A stretch of DNA of 64,000 nt. Source: CAIYXB01 sp038146805 (GTDB lineage: Bacteria > Cyanobacteriota > Vampirovibrionia > LMEP-6097). The notes beneath the pieces were generated by a model. It ran no database searches. It was given only the letters and a program-made list of their open reading frames with translations, and had not been told where the DNA came from. Within the stretch, counting starts at the first letter, position 1. The number at the start of each line of letters is the position of its first letter. Below are positions 52,459 to 62,535 of this stretch, in pieces. The stretch is from NCBI GenBank assembly GCA_038146805.1, contig JAYQSH010000005.1, forward strand, positions 930,001 through 994,000. Direction: 5' to 3'. A program made the translations under genes and the position numbers.

Positions 52459-53457
52459 ATGGCAATTTTTGAGACTAGCCAAGCCCCCCTATTAAAGGTA
52501 GAGAAGCTTTCAAAAAGCTTTTGTGTTGCAAGAGATTTTTTTGGAAGAACTAAAAAAACATTAAGAGCTGTACATAATGTAAGTTTTGATATTAAAGCCG
52601 GGGAGTGTTTATCTATTGTTGGCGAGTCGGGCTGTGGTAAGTCAACAACTGCACGTTTGATTATGAACTTGATTCAGCCTGATTCAGGTGCGGTGATATT
52701 TTTAGATGAAAACCTTTTGACCCTTAAAGCTTCCGAGTTAAGAGAAAAAAGAAAAAATTTTCAAATGGTTTTTCAAAATCCTTTTAGTAGTCTTGACCCT
52801 CGTTACACGGTTTTTGATTCTATAAAAGAGCCTTTAGAGTTGCATAATTTTGGGAGCCCCGAAAAAATAAAAGCTAGAGTTTATGAACTCTTGAAGCTTG
52901 TAGATTTACCCGCAGAATTAGCTTGTAAATATCCTCATGAATGTTCTGGAGGTCAAAACCAAAGAGTTAGCATCGCAAGAGCAATTGCTTTAAATCCAAA
53001 ACTTTTGGTATGCGATGAAGCTTTAAGTGCGCTTGATGTTTCAGTGCAAGCAAATGTTTTAAAACTTTTAAAAAAACTGCAAAAAGAATTAGATATAAGT
53101 TTTTTGTTTATTGCACATGATTTAGCTGTAGTTAAAAAAATTTCTGATCGTGTTGCGGTCATGTATTTAGGTGAAATCGTTGAGCTTGCAGAAACAAAAG
53201 AATTATTTGCAAATCCTAAGCACCCTTATACCAAGGCTTTAATAGCATCAGCACCAATCGCTGACCCTAAGCAAAGAGATCGTGAAAGATTTTTTTTGCA
53301 AGGTGAGATTCCAAAAGCAACCGAGATTCCCCAAGGTTGTCCTTTTAAAACTCGTTGTCCAGAAAAAATTGATAAGTGTGAAAGTTGCATTCCGCAAAAT
53401 GTTGAGCTTGATGCTTCTTTGCCGCACCAAGTTATGTGTCATTTATACGAGTCTTAA
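52459..53457 (+). CDS. Oligopeptide/dipeptide ABC transporter ATPase (OppF/DppF type)
   Basis: 332 residues. Walker A GESGCGKST, Q-loop FQNPFSSLDPR, signature CSGGQNQRVSIARAI, Walker B LLVCDEALSALDVS and switch His in IAHDLAVVKKI. The C-terminal oligopeptide extension GCPFKTRCPEKIDKCE may bind an iron-sulfur centre as in some Opp/Dpp ATPases. Permease and binding-protein genes are absent here. R1 copy G begins within 2 nt of its stop. Confidence 0.92.
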   Translation: MAIFETSQAPLLKVEKLSKSFCVARDFFGRTKKTLRAVHNVSFDIKAGECLSIVGESGCGKSTTARLIMNLIQPDSGAVIFLDENLLTLKASELREKRKNFQMVFQNPFSSLDPRYTVFDSIKEPLELHNFGSPEKIKARVYELLKLVDLPAELACKYPHECSGGQNQRVSIARAIALNPKLLVCDEALSALDVSVQANVLKLLKKLQKELDISFLFIAHDLAVVKKISDRVAVMYLGEIVELAETKELFANPKHPYTKALIASAPIADPKQRDRERFFLQGEIPKATEIPQGCPFKTRCPEKIDKCESCIPQNVELDASLPHQVMCHLYES

Positions 53458-53458
53458 G

Positions 53459-53563
53459 GGGCGTGCTTCCAAACCCGTAATAAGTATCTCGAGTCTTTAG
53501 ATTTGGGCATAAGTAGGGTTTGGTTAGACACGCCTAACAAAAGAATCAAACACCGTCGCTTAC
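53459..53563 (-). repeat. R1 element copy G (partial)
   Basis: Same extent as copy C: GGGCGTGCTTCC through CTCGAG to CACCGTCGCTTA. Directly after the OppF-like stop. Confidence 0.85.
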
Positions 53564-53980
53564 TAGAAGATTAGCCTCAGCATCTTATGCTGAATTATTT
53601 TTCTTAGGGCTCTCAATTTTAATAAGTTTTTCAAAAACCTCAGGTTTATATACAGATGGTGAAATTTGGGGTTTGTGTAATGCTTTGCCCGAGCGATAGT
53701 CCCAGTAGGCATGTTTTGTTGGGTGCAATCTTGAAAATCTCTTTAGAATGGCTATCACTTGTTTAATTGGCAAATTTGCTTTTTGAAAAAGATTAAAGCT
53801 TAATTGATAGATTGCGTGCCTGTATTCTTCTGCTCCTTTAACTTCTCTGTTTGAATTTTGTGCTTGTGTTTTTTTTAAAATTGTTTTGAATATATTTAAG
53901 CAATTTTTAGAATCTAGATTTATAAAATTCACTAGTTTGTTTGCAAAGTCAAATTCTCTTTTGTTGAGAAAATGCATAAA

Positions 53981-55147
53981 GGATGCACTGAAAAATAATT
54001 TCGTATAAATTCCTCTTTAAAGCTAGTCTATGATTGAGTTTGATGTTAAAATCAGTACATGCAAAGCACCTTCTTAGACATAGTAAATACAGGCAAAAAC
54101 CCAACAAAAGCCGCTAAATTCCTTGAAGAAATAGACAAAGTTATACCTTGGTACCGAATTAATAAGGTTTTAAAGAAATGGAAGGACTCGATCTTGGCAG
54201 AAAAGGCTACAGACCTGAAACTATGTTTCGTATGTCTTTACTGAAAGATTTCTATGGCTTGAGTGATTATGATACTGAAGAACAAATTAATGATCGTCTT
54301 TCATTTCGTAAATTTATGCAGCTAGGCGTAGACGAAACGTCCCCTGATGAAACAAGTCTCTGTAAATTTAGAGCTTGGTTAACACAAAACAACAAACAAG
54401 AAGAACTGTTCAAAATCGTCAATCGCTATCTAAATGATCAAGGTTGTTTTGTCAAAAAGGGTGCTTTGATTGATGCAACTATTATTGAAGCTCCAATAAA
54501 TAAAAGCAATGGTAAAAAAGAATGGGTTGATAAAGATGCTAGTTCCACTAAAAAAGGATCAACCTGGTATCGTGGTTACAAGGCTCACATGGGTTTAGAT
54601 TTTGGCTCAAACTTAATTGCTGACATAGTTACAACAACAGCTAAAGTTGCTGATACTGTCATCTTTGACCTACTGCTTCCAGCTTATGCAAAAGCGGTTC
54701 TTGCGGACAAAGGTTACTACAGCCAGGAACGGAAACGAGAGTTACGAAGAAGTGGAATTTTTTGTGGAATCTTGGATAAAGCAGCACGAGGTAGAAAACT
54801 TTCAAACTCTCAAAAGAAACGTAACAAAAAATTATCATCAGTCAGAGCCTATGTTGAACATCCGTTCAACGCAATAAAGAATTGGTTTAAATTTAGGAAA
54901 ACCCGTTATGTTGGAATTATAAAAATTCTGCTCAAATATTCATGCTAGCTACACTTTACAATCTTCATAGAGTTAGAAAGATCTTAGAACCAGAACCATA
55001 CTTTGCATGATTTTAGGGAGTAGTGTATCTAAAAAGCCCTGAAAATAAGGAATATATCAAAATTAAGCAAGTTTTAGGTAGCTAAAAGAGCTAGAAACAG
55101 GCATTTCTATTACTTCACAAGAAAATTCTTTAATTTTCAGTGCATCC
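53981..55147 (+). mobile_element. IS5-like insertion sequence
   Basis: Inverted ends GGATGCACTGAAAA (53981-53994) and TTTTCAGTGCATCC (55134-55147) are perfect. The 4-bp target duplication is TAAA (53977-53980 and 55148-55151). It carries one damaged transposase gene. Confidence 0.88.
54059..55010 (+). pseudogene. IS5-family transposase with two frameshifts
   Basis: Segment 1 runs from MQSTFLDIVNTGKNPTKA to about KVLKKW. Segment 2 (EGLDLGRKGYRPETMFRMSL, LSFRKFMQLGVDETSPDETS, GALIDATIIEAP, VLADKGYYSQ) is in another frame. Near 54920 a second 1-nt shift occurs, after which KNSAQIFMLATLYNLHRVRK completes the usual C terminus. The first shift could be programmed, but the second cannot easily be, so the copy is probably dead. 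Confidence 0.82.
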
Positions 55148-55404
55148 TAAAAATTTCTTGAAAAAAAACTTCGGGGTTTTTAATTTGGCGATTTTTATTT
55201 AAAATTTTTAATTTAAATTCTAGTGCTGTCGGGCATTTACAAGATCTTAACTCTTGTGCAATTCTATGGCGAGGCATGGTTTTTAGCCATTTTTTTTTGA
55301 GTAGCAATATTAAATTCTTGAATTTGCATAAAAATAAGAAAAGTTTCAGATAATATATAATAACAAGTTCTTGTGGAATAATTTAATTGGTATATTTTTT
55401 CTTT

Positions 55405-56349
55405 ATGAAAATAACTGAAGCTATAAATGAAAACACTCAAAACTTAGATTTGAAATCTACACAAGAGTTGTTAGAAATTTTTATTAATGAAGAAGATGCT
55501 GTGACTAAAGCTTTGGAGCAGGCAAAATATCAAATTGCTGGTGTTATTGATCAAATATTTTTGCGAATAAAAGATTATCGTGAAATTTATCAGTCTTATA
55601 CGGGTAACGAACAATATACTGGTCCAAGAATTTTTTATTTTGGTGCTGGTACAAGTGGTAGGCTTGCAATTTTAGATGCGTCAGAATGTCCGCCAACATT
55701 TTCATCACATCCAGATATGTTTAATGCTGTTATTGCAGGTGGTAATAGAGCCATCACACAAGCAATAGAAAATGCTGAAGACAATTCTGCTGAAGCTCGC
55801 TCCTATGTAGAGCAACACTGCGGTCCAAAAGATATCGTGATTGGTATCAGTGCTAATGGTGCAGCGCCCTTTGTAAAAGGTGCTATTGATGCCGCTCGCG
55901 ACAAAGGTTTATATACGGTAGCTATTGCAAATAATCGAGATGCTGAAATTTTTAAAACAGCACAAGAGGTTATTTATTTGGATACTGGTGCTGAAATTAT
56001 TACAGGTAGTACTCGTCTGAAGGCAGGTACTGCGCAAAAAATAGTTTTGAATATGATTAGCAGTTCATTGATGATTAAAGTTGGAAAAGTCTATGACAAC
56101 TTGATGGTTGATTTGCAAGCAAAAAATAAAAAATTAAAACAAAGAGCAATGCACTTAGTTCAAAGAATTACTGGAGTGCAAGATGAGAAAAAAATAACGA
56201 CAGTTTTGCAAGAATGTTCTTATAAAGTTAAAGTTGCTATTTTGATGCTTGAAAAAAATGTAAATGCTGCTGAGGCACAACGTTTACTCGAAATAAATGC
56301 AAATAATTTAAGAGAAAGTTTGATAAAGGGTATTAACAGTTTTATTTAA
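55405..56349 (+). CDS. murQ: N-acetylmuramic acid 6-phosphate etherase
   Basis: Cleaves the lactyl ether of MurNAc-6-P during cell-wall recycling. 314 residues: TEAINENTQNLDLKSTQELL, SIS motif FYFGAGTSGRLAILDASECP, PTFSSHPDMF, IGISANGAAPFVKGAI and ITGSTRLKAGTAQKIVLNMI. Start at the ATG 55405; a TTG 18 nt earlier would add a hydrophobic non-family stub. Monocistronic as far as can be seen; atpG follows 44 nt later. Confidence 0.95.
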   Translation: MKITEAINENTQNLDLKSTQELLEIFINEEDAVTKALEQAKYQIAGVIDQIFLRIKDYREIYQSYTGNEQYTGPRIFYFGAGTSGRLAILDASECPPTFSSHPDMFNAVIAGGNRAITQAIENAEDNSAEARSYVEQHCGPKDIVIGISANGAAPFVKGAIDAARDKGLYTVAIANNRDAEIFKTAQEVIYLDTGAEIITGSTRLKAGTAQKIVLNMISSSLMIKVGKVYDNLMVDLQAKNKKLKQRAMHLVQRITGVQDEKKITTVLQECSYKVKVAILMLEKNVNAAEAQRLLEINANNLRESLIKGINSFI

Positions 56350-56393
56350 TTGCCATATTTTCTTTGCTTGTATTGAGCTAAAATACTATATTG

Positions 56394-57290
56394 ATGGCAA
56401 ACCAAAAAGAAATTAGAGTAAAAATCTCTTCTACTAAAAAAACAATGAAGATTACTTCAGCAATGAAGCTTGTTGCTGCAGCGAAGGTAAACAAAATGCA
56501 AAAAATCTTAATGCAAGCAAGACCTTATGCAAGTAAAGTAAAAGAGATATTTTTAAATCTTGAAGCAACTTTATCAGAAGACGAAAAGTTAGCCATTAAA
56601 CTTTTAGCTCCAAAAACATCACAAAACACTGTTTTACTTGTTGCTATAAGTTCTGATAGAGGTTTGTGTGGAGCTTATAATACAAATATCATTAAAGCTA
56701 CTGCAAAAAGAATCGACTCATTATTAGCCGAAAACAAAAAAGTAAAACTTATTACAGTTGGCAGAAAAGCAAAGTCAGCTTTTCAGAAGCAAAGCTATAT
56801 AGATAAAGGTGTTGAGGTCATGGAATCATTTTTGAATTTGAGTTCTATTCCAACTGTGGCTGAAGCGAATTTAATTGCCTCAAAAGCTATTGCAGCTTAT
56901 GAAAGTGATGAGGTAGATAAAGTGGAAATCATTTCTACAAAATTTATTTCATTGGTTGCAAGTAATGTTGAAATCAATAACTTTTTACCAGTTGAAAAAG
57001 AAAAAGAAGATAGTCAAGCTCTACATGTTGATCCATTGGTTTACTTAGAACCAAGTGCTCAAGAGCTTATTGAGGCTACTTTGCCAATGTATACTCAAAA
57101 TATTTTGTATCAATCTTTGCTCGAAGCAACTACTAGTGAACTTGCTGCAAGAATGACAGCAATGAGTAATGCAACAAATAACGCAAAAGAATTTATACGT
57201 AAGTTAGTACTTGCTTATAACAAAGCTCGTCAAGCAGGTATTACTCAAGAGATTTCTGAAATTGTTGGTGGTGCTGCTGCACTTGAGTAA
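56394..57290 (+). CDS. atpG: ATP synthase F1 gamma subunit
   Basis: 298-residue central-stalk subunit. IRVKISSTKKTMKITSAMKLVAAAK at the N terminus and NATNNAKEFIRKLVLAYNKARQAGITQEI at the C terminus form the coiled coil; LVAISSDRGLCGAYNTNI is the conserved middle. The ATG at 56394 follows TAAAAT by 9 nt. No other atp gene is adjacent, unlike the common atpA-G-D order. Confidence 0.95.
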   Translation: MANQKEIRVKISSTKKTMKITSAMKLVAAAKVNKMQKILMQARPYASKVKEIFLNLEATLSEDEKLAIKLLAPKTSQNTVLLVAISSDRGLCGAYNTNIIKATAKRIDSLLAENKKVKLITVGRKAKSAFQKQSYIDKGVEVMESFLNLSSIPTVAEANLIASKAIAAYESDEVDKVEIISTKFISLVASNVEINNFLPVEKEKEDSQALHVDPLVYLEPSAQELIEATLPMYTQNILYQSLLEATTSELAARMTAMSNATNNAKEFIRKLVLAYNKARQAGITQEISEIVGGAAALE

Positions 57291-57299
57291 ATTATAAAA

Positions 57300-58655
57300 A
57301 TGAATTTAGAGTTAACGATGAATAGTAAACAAACACAAGATTCTATTGCAGCAAATCCAGCTATGATGCGTTTGATAGAAGACAAACGTCAAGGATTAAC
57401 ACACAGCACTGATGATATTTATTGGATGATAAATAATTTAAATGCAATTCCTGATTATCAATTAACAGCTTGGTTAATGGCAGTTTGTTTAAATGGTTTA
57501 GATGAGATAGAAACTCAAGAATTAACGCGTGCTATGGCCTATAGCGGGCATGTGTTGACTTTGCAAAGACATGCTGAATGTGACTTGGGTGGACCAAATA
57601 AAAGATCAGCAAATAGAGGTTTTGTTGATAAGCACTCTACTGGTGGCGTTGGTGATAAAGTGACAATTGCTTTAGCACCTTTGTTAGCTTCATTGGGTTT
57701 TAAAGTTTCAAAATTTTCAGGAAGGTCACTTGGGCATACTGGTGGCACTATTGATAAATTAGAAGCGATACCGGGTTTTAAAACCGATATATCAATGAAA
57801 GATTTTGAAAAACAAATTGAAGATATTGGTATTTGTTTGGCGGGTCAAACATTAGAGTTTGCACCAGCAGACAAAAGGTTGTATTCACTTAGAGATCGCT
57901 CAGCAACAGTAGATTCGATTCCTTTGATTGCTTCAAGCGTAATGTCTAAAAAAATTGCTGGTGGTGCGGATGTGATTTTGCTTGATGTTAAAGTTGGCTC
58001 TGGTGCTTTTATGAAAGATTTGTCTTATGCAAAAAAACTTGCAAAACAAATGGTAGCTATTGGTAAAGGTCTCAATTTGAAAACTAGAGCCGTGATTACC
58101 AATATGGATCAGCCTTTGGGAGACACTGTTGGTAATGGTCTTGAGTTGATTGAAGCAATTGAATGTCTTGAAGGTAAAAATAAAGAGGGTGATTTTTATA
58201 ATTTAATTTATGAATTAGCATCTTTATTAGTAAGTCCAGTGGAAGTGCGCGATGCTATTGACTCTGGTAAAGCTTACGTTAAATTACAAGAATGGGTAGA
58301 AGCTCAAGGTGGCGACCTTGAAAAAGTAAAAGAAGCCAATACTGCAAAATTTAGTTTGGAAATAAAGTCAACCAAAGAAGCTTATGTGCAAGAATTAGAT
58401 GCTTTAGCAGTGGGTAAAGCTGTGCATGAACTTGCTTACAAAGCACTTGAAGGTGGTAGCTATAATATTGACAATAGTGCGGGAGTAAAATTTAAAGCAA
58501 AAATTGGTGATAAAGTAATGCCCGGAGATTTACTCTTCACCGTTTTTGGTAATGTAGAAGCTGAAATGCAAGATTGTGCCGATAAAATTATTAGTGCTTA
58601 TATTTTTTCTGAGAAAAAAGTTAAACAGCCTAAGTTAATTTATAAAACATATTGA
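57300..58655 (+). CDS. Pyrimidine nucleoside/thymidine phosphorylase
   Basis: Phosphorolysis of thymidine or uridine to free base and (deoxy)ribose-1-phosphate. KHSTGGVGDKVTIALAPLLA is the phosphate-binding signature, with KFSGRSLGHTGGTIDKLEAI, SLRDRSATVDSIPLIASSVM and VKVGSGAFMKDL. 451 residues. ATGs at 57300 and 57318 are both possible. DeoA or Pdp class cannot be separated here. It overlaps the convergent ArnT-like gene by 16 nt. Confidence 0.93.
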   Translation: MNLELTMNSKQTQDSIAANPAMMRLIEDKRQGLTHSTDDIYWMINNLNAIPDYQLTAWLMAVCLNGLDEIETQELTRAMAYSGHVLTLQRHAECDLGGPNKRSANRGFVDKHSTGGVGDKVTIALAPLLASLGFKVSKFSGRSLGHTGGTIDKLEAIPGFKTDISMKDFEKQIEDIGICLAGQTLEFAPADKRLYSLRDRSATVDSIPLIASSVMSKKIAGGADVILLDVKVGSGAFMKDLSYAKKLAKQMVAIGKGLNLKTRAVITNMDQPLGDTVGNGLELIEAIECLEGKNKEGDFYNLIYELASLLVSPVEVRDAIDSGKAYVKLQEWVEAQGGDLEKVKEANTAKFSLEIKSTKEAYVQELDALAVGKAVHELAYKALEGGSYNIDNSAGVKFKAKIGDKVMPGDLLFTVFGNVEAEMQDCADKIISAYIFSEKKVKQPKLIYKTY

Positions 58656-60316
58656 AGCTTTTGCTTTGAAATTTTCACATAAGTGTAAACATTGTTTTGT
58701 TTAACGGTAGTATATTGAATTGCGTGATTTTGAGTTTGTTTTTCAAATTGTTTTAAAAGTTTAGTAAATAGTACCAAGTAAATTTCTTGATTATCTTTTT
58801 TTATTAATTCTTTTAAGTCTTTAATGCTGGTTTTTTTTATAATTCTTTTGCCATAAAAACTAAAACGACTTGGATGTGAAGCATAGCTGTAAAGTTTTTC
58901 ATCATCTTTAAGGTTTTGCATAAATGCTTTTGCTTCACCATCTCGGTAAATGGCAAAAGGTTTGATTAACAGTGGCGTAAAAAAACTTAAGCATAAAAAA
59001 TTAGCGCTAGCAAAAAATATAAAAGAGATTTTTGCTTTTGAAAAAACACTTGTTAAAGCAATCGCAGTGCAGGCTATATAGATTGAACATATGATAATCA
59101 CCGGTAGCACTAAAGAATTAGCTTCTATTACACTAAGACTTTGCTTGATTTTACTAAAATAAATAAACAAAAAGCTGACAACTGTAATAAGAAAAGCAAC
59201 TAAGCCCCAAAATAGACCAAGGTTTTTTGAATTGTGGCTTTTGCTAATTACAAAGCGTGCTTGCCACCAACGAGCGATAAGCAATGCTAAAGGTAAAAAT
59301 ATCGGCAATATATAAGTTGGTAATTTAGTTTTAGCAATACTAAAAAATATAAATGTGATTATAATCCAAACCAAACAAAAATTACTCATTTGTTTTTGTC
59401 TCTGTTTTTCAGATTTCAAGCTAAAAGAGCCACTGTCATTGTTTTGTGCCACAAGACTTTGAATTAAAAAAAAAGACCATGGAAAAAGCCCGGCAAAAAT
59501 AACCGGAATATAAAACCAAATAGGTGCACCATGAGAACTATGTGGTTTAAAAAACCGACTAAGATTATCGCTTAAAAAGAATGTTTGGCTAAACGCTCCA
59601 TTAGTAGCGTAATCTACTAAAAAATACCATGGCAAGTTTATTGCAAGTAAAATTAATATGCCTAAAAAGATTTCAATTTTAAAACTGCGCAAGAAAAAAC
59701 TTAGATGTTTTTGTAAAAATAAAAATACTGAGATGATTGACACTGGCAATACGATTGCGATAGGTCCTTTTGTGAGTATGCCAAAAGCCATAGCCACAAA
59801 TGCAAGTAACAACCAGATAGAAATTTTATGTTCATTATTATTTTCTGTGCTTATTCGGTATTTGGTTTGGTCATAAGCAACAAAAAAACAAATTAAAGAT
59901 GCACTAATTAAAAAATTCAAAAGCATATCTGTAATTGAAAGTTTTGCCGCTATGAAAATGCCAATGCTTGACATTGTAATGATGGCTGTAATGATGCCTA
60001 CTGAATTTAAGGAACCAAAAATAAAAGCTAAACTAACCAATCCAGCTCCAGCTAGAATTGATATTAATCTTGCGGCAAACTCATTGATGCCAAAGGCTTT
60101 AAATGAAAGTGCTTCAAGCCAATAAAACAAAACTGGTTTAACTAAACGTGGTACTGCATCTAAGTATGGAACAATAAAATTGCTCTGGCTGAGCATCTCT
60201 CGTGCTGTTTCTGCGTAGCGCGGTTCATCAGGGCTAATAAGAGGATAAGACCATGTGAACAAAGCAAAAAATATTGCTGATACACAAAAGAAAATCAGAG
60301 AAGCAAATAAAGTCAT
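58640..60316 (-). CDS. ArnT-like glycosyltransferase (GT39/GT83)
   Basis: 558 residues with about 12 membrane helices and the family's periplasmic-loop motif LISPDEPRYAETAREML (acidic DEPRYA), then PYLDAVPRLVKPVLFYWLEA. Such enzymes transfer a sugar from a polyprenyl carrier, for example aminoarabinose to lipid A or glycans to proteins. This fits the Lpt genes upstream in the window. Starts 1 nt after lepB ends. Confidence 0.87.
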   Translation of the reverse strand: MTLFASLIFFCVSAIFFALFTWSYPLISPDEPRYAETAREMLSQSNFIVPYLDAVPRLVKPVLFYWLEALSFKAFGINEFAARLISILAGAGLVSLAFIFGSLNSVGIITAIITMSSIGIFIAAKLSITDMLLNFLISASLICFFVAYDQTKYRISTENNNEHKISIWLLLAFVAMAFGILTKGPIAIVLPVSIISVFLFLQKHLSFFLRSFKIEIFLGILILLAINLPWYFLVDYATNGAFSQTFFLSDNLSRFFKPHSSHGAPIWFYIPVIFAGLFPWSFFLIQSLVAQNNDSGSFSLKSEKQRQKQMSNFCLVWIIITFIFFSIAKTKLPTYILPIFLPLALLIARWWQARFVISKSHNSKNLGLFWGLVAFLITVVSFLFIYFSKIKQSLSVIEANSLVLPVIIICSIYIACTAIALTSVFSKAKISFIFFASANFLCLSFFTPLLIKPFAIYRDGEAKAFMQNLKDDEKLYSYASHPSRFSFYGKRIIKKTSIKDLKELIKKDNQEIYLVLFTKLLKQFEKQTQNHAIQYTTVKQNNVYTYVKISKQKLQYVL

Positions 60317-60317
60317 G

Positions 60318-61091
60318 TTAGATTTTTCTTTCTATTTCAATTACTTCAGATTTTTCATCGAGAGGTCTATAAATTAAAAATGCCGCTCTGCCGATTACTC
60401 TATCTTTTTTGAGTAAACCCCAATAGTGACTATCATAGCTGTAGTTTCTGTTATCACCTAGTACGTAATAATAACCCGGTGGTACTTCGATTTCTTCGGT
60501 GCTATACTCAGGTAAGTAATCAATACTATTGCGGTGATAAGGCTCATAGAGTGGGTTTCCGTTTATAAAGACTCCTTGGTTTTTTACAACTTTTACTTTG
60601 TCGCCGGGGATGCCAATAATTCTTTTTATATACGCTTCTGGTTGCGGCAAAAATGGCAAGCCAGTGAGTCGAGCAAATAAATGAAATGGATCGTTCTTAA
60701 TTACTTCTTCTCCATCTTTTGCAGTTGCTGGCGGATAAAAAATAACAATGTCACCACGATTATATTGGCTTTTGAAAATTCGAGAAATTTTTTCAACACA
60801 AAGTTTGTCATCTTTGAATAATGTCGGTTCCATACTTTCTGAAGGAATATATCTAAACTCACCAATTCCAGTTCTAATTAAAATTAATAAAACAATAATG
60901 ACAAAACTTTGTGCTGTAATTTCGGTGATTAGCCAAGATCTCCATTTTGAATATTTATAATATTTTTTCCAGCTATGGTCTTCTTCTTCTGCTGGTTTTT
61001 CTCTGGCTGGTCGATTCCAATTAAACAGATCTAAAAAACCTTCTTTGAATCCATGTGTAAGAGCATTAAGTGTATTAACGATTTCGTCCAT
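60318..61091 (-). CDS. lepB: Signal peptidase I
   Basis: 257 residues. Membrane helix SFVIIVLLILIRTGI, then the serine nucleophile in YIPSESMEPTL and the general-base lysine in AYIKRIIGIPGDKV. GYYVLGDNRNYSYDSHYWG is the third box. A charged N-terminal cytoplasmic part of about 60 residues (RPAREKPAEEEDHSW) precedes the helix. It cleaves signal peptides of the exported proteins described here. Confidence 0.95.
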   Translation of the reverse strand: MDEIVNTLNALTHGFKEGFLDLFNWNRPAREKPAEEEDHSWKKYYKYSKWRSWLITEITAQSFVIIVLLILIRTGIGEFRYIPSESMEPTLFKDDKLCVEKISRIFKSQYNRGDIVIFYPPATAKDGEEVIKNDPFHLFARLTGLPFLPQPEAYIKRIIGIPGDKVKVVKNQGVFINGNPLYEPYHRNSIDYLPEYSTEEIEVPPGYYYVLGDNRNYSYDSHYWGLLKKDRVIGRAAFLIYRPLDEKSEVIEIERKI

Positions 61092-61494
61092 CTTTGTAAA
61101 TAAGTTTAAACACTAAAAGCAAAAATGTCTTTAAAAAAATGAAAAAGTTTTAAAAATTTCTTATTTTACGCTAGCTGAATTTTTGTTATCTTAAAAGAAT
61201 TTCTGTTTTAGTCGCTACACCGTCTTATCATGTTGAACGAGTTTTTAGAAAACATAAAAGAGCAAGAGATCTTACTGTAGATGAAAGTAAAACCCAAAGA
61301 CCGGAATCAGAATATCAACTTCTGCTTAGAAATCCAGAATTTAAAAAAAAATTAGAATCATTTCAAAGCTCTGTAAATAATTTATATCAAGAGCTCCCAG
61401 TAACAATGCTTGATAGTCCGTTGCAGAAGAAAAAAACTTCGATTAAATTTGCTAATTATAATGGGACTGATTCCAAACCCCATTTTGAATTTTA

Positions 61495-62535
61495 TAAACT
61501 GATGCTCTAAACTCCACCTAAGCCAAAAATCTCATACTAAAAAACCACGTAAAGAAATCTCCTCATTATCAATTACCATATTATGAAAACAAGCATAAAT
61601 ATGCATTAAATGTTCAAGATTGACAATCTTTTTTGTGGTGCACCAAGTTTTACGACTGAGCCTTTTTACATTGTCGCGAAACATAGCGGCACTATGATTC
61701 AAGCTAAAAAGCGGATCCCAACCAGTTGCCTTGAGCTCACCTTGCCCCACGACACAGCCACGCCTCCCTTTGTATGACAGTGTTGTAGCGCCTGCAAAAA
61801 ATTCTTGAATGAGCGCAGGGTAATGCCATGATTTATCAGAAATAAATTGCGTTAATTTGTTACAACAAGCTTGAAGTTCACTAAACATTTTGCGCAGTGT
61901 TTTTTTGCGCTCACAACTACGTGCGCCATATTTTTTCTTGGCAATTTCAGCCAAATGCCCTTTAGCGCGAATTTTGCCAACGTTTACGCTTAATATTTTT
62001 CTGCTTTGCATTTCAACGGCAATTGCCATTGTCAAAGGCTTACACTTAGTGTGTTCAAAGCTTTCCATTTCATCAAAAACCAAATCTGTAATCGGCGTGA
62101 TTTCTTCGCGGGATTTGGCTAATTTTTTTCTTGCACAAAAACCCAAGCGCACTAATCTTCTAGAAATTGTGCGAGGTACGACGCTTAGTACAAGCGCACA
62201 AGCGCGCTCCGAAAGCCCTTTGCAGAGTAGCTTAAAGCATGATTTATTGATATGTCTTTTTTGTAATCGGTAATCAAACCTAAGTGTCTGCTCAGAAAAA
62301 TTTTTATTACAGCTTTTACAAAAAAATCTTTGTATGATTTTTCTATCTGACTTTCTGATATGTGTGCCTTTTTGATGACTTTTCTCTGTTTTTACAGCAG
62401 GGGCATGGGTATTGTTTCATTTTGAATCCTCCAAGTACAAAATATTAGACAATACTTGACTTTTTATGGGGGGTCAAAAGGCTTTTTTTGATGCTAATTA
62501 GGTTTTATTAGGTGGAGTTTAGAGCAGCAGTTAAT
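61495..62535 (-). mobile_element. IS1-like insertion sequence, copy 2 (defective)
   Basis: 1041 bp, same ends and same GAATTTTA 8-bp duplication (61487-61494 and 62536-62543) as copy 1 but inverted relative to the surrounding R1. The HTH region missing from copy 1 is intact here. Confidence 0.87.
61532..62420 (-). pseudogene. IS1-like transposase, frameshifted in the zinc ribbon
   Basis: Two one-base deletions in A runs (62375-62395 region) break the N-terminal zinc ribbon. The rest is open from there to the stop: LLCKGLSERACALVLSVVPR, then TISRRLVRLGFCARKKLAKS, then the DDE core. One substitution (EITPI for EIPPI) and GATTLS for GARTLS distinguish it from copy 1. Confidence 0.85.

Larger units (their letters stand above)
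53585..55329 (-). pseudogene. Unknown gene split by an IS5-like element
   Basis: The C-terminal 130 codons (MHFLNKREFDFANKLVNFIN and onward) join in frame, across one TAAA duplicate, with 5' sequence on the other side of the IS: MPRHRIAQELRSCKCPTALE, then NPEVFFQEIF. The ATG at 55329 (MQIQEFNIATQKK) reaches that frame only if one A is removed from a run of nine (55290-55298), so there is either a second lesion or a slippery tract. About 190 residues when joined; no family recognised. Confidence 0.65.
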
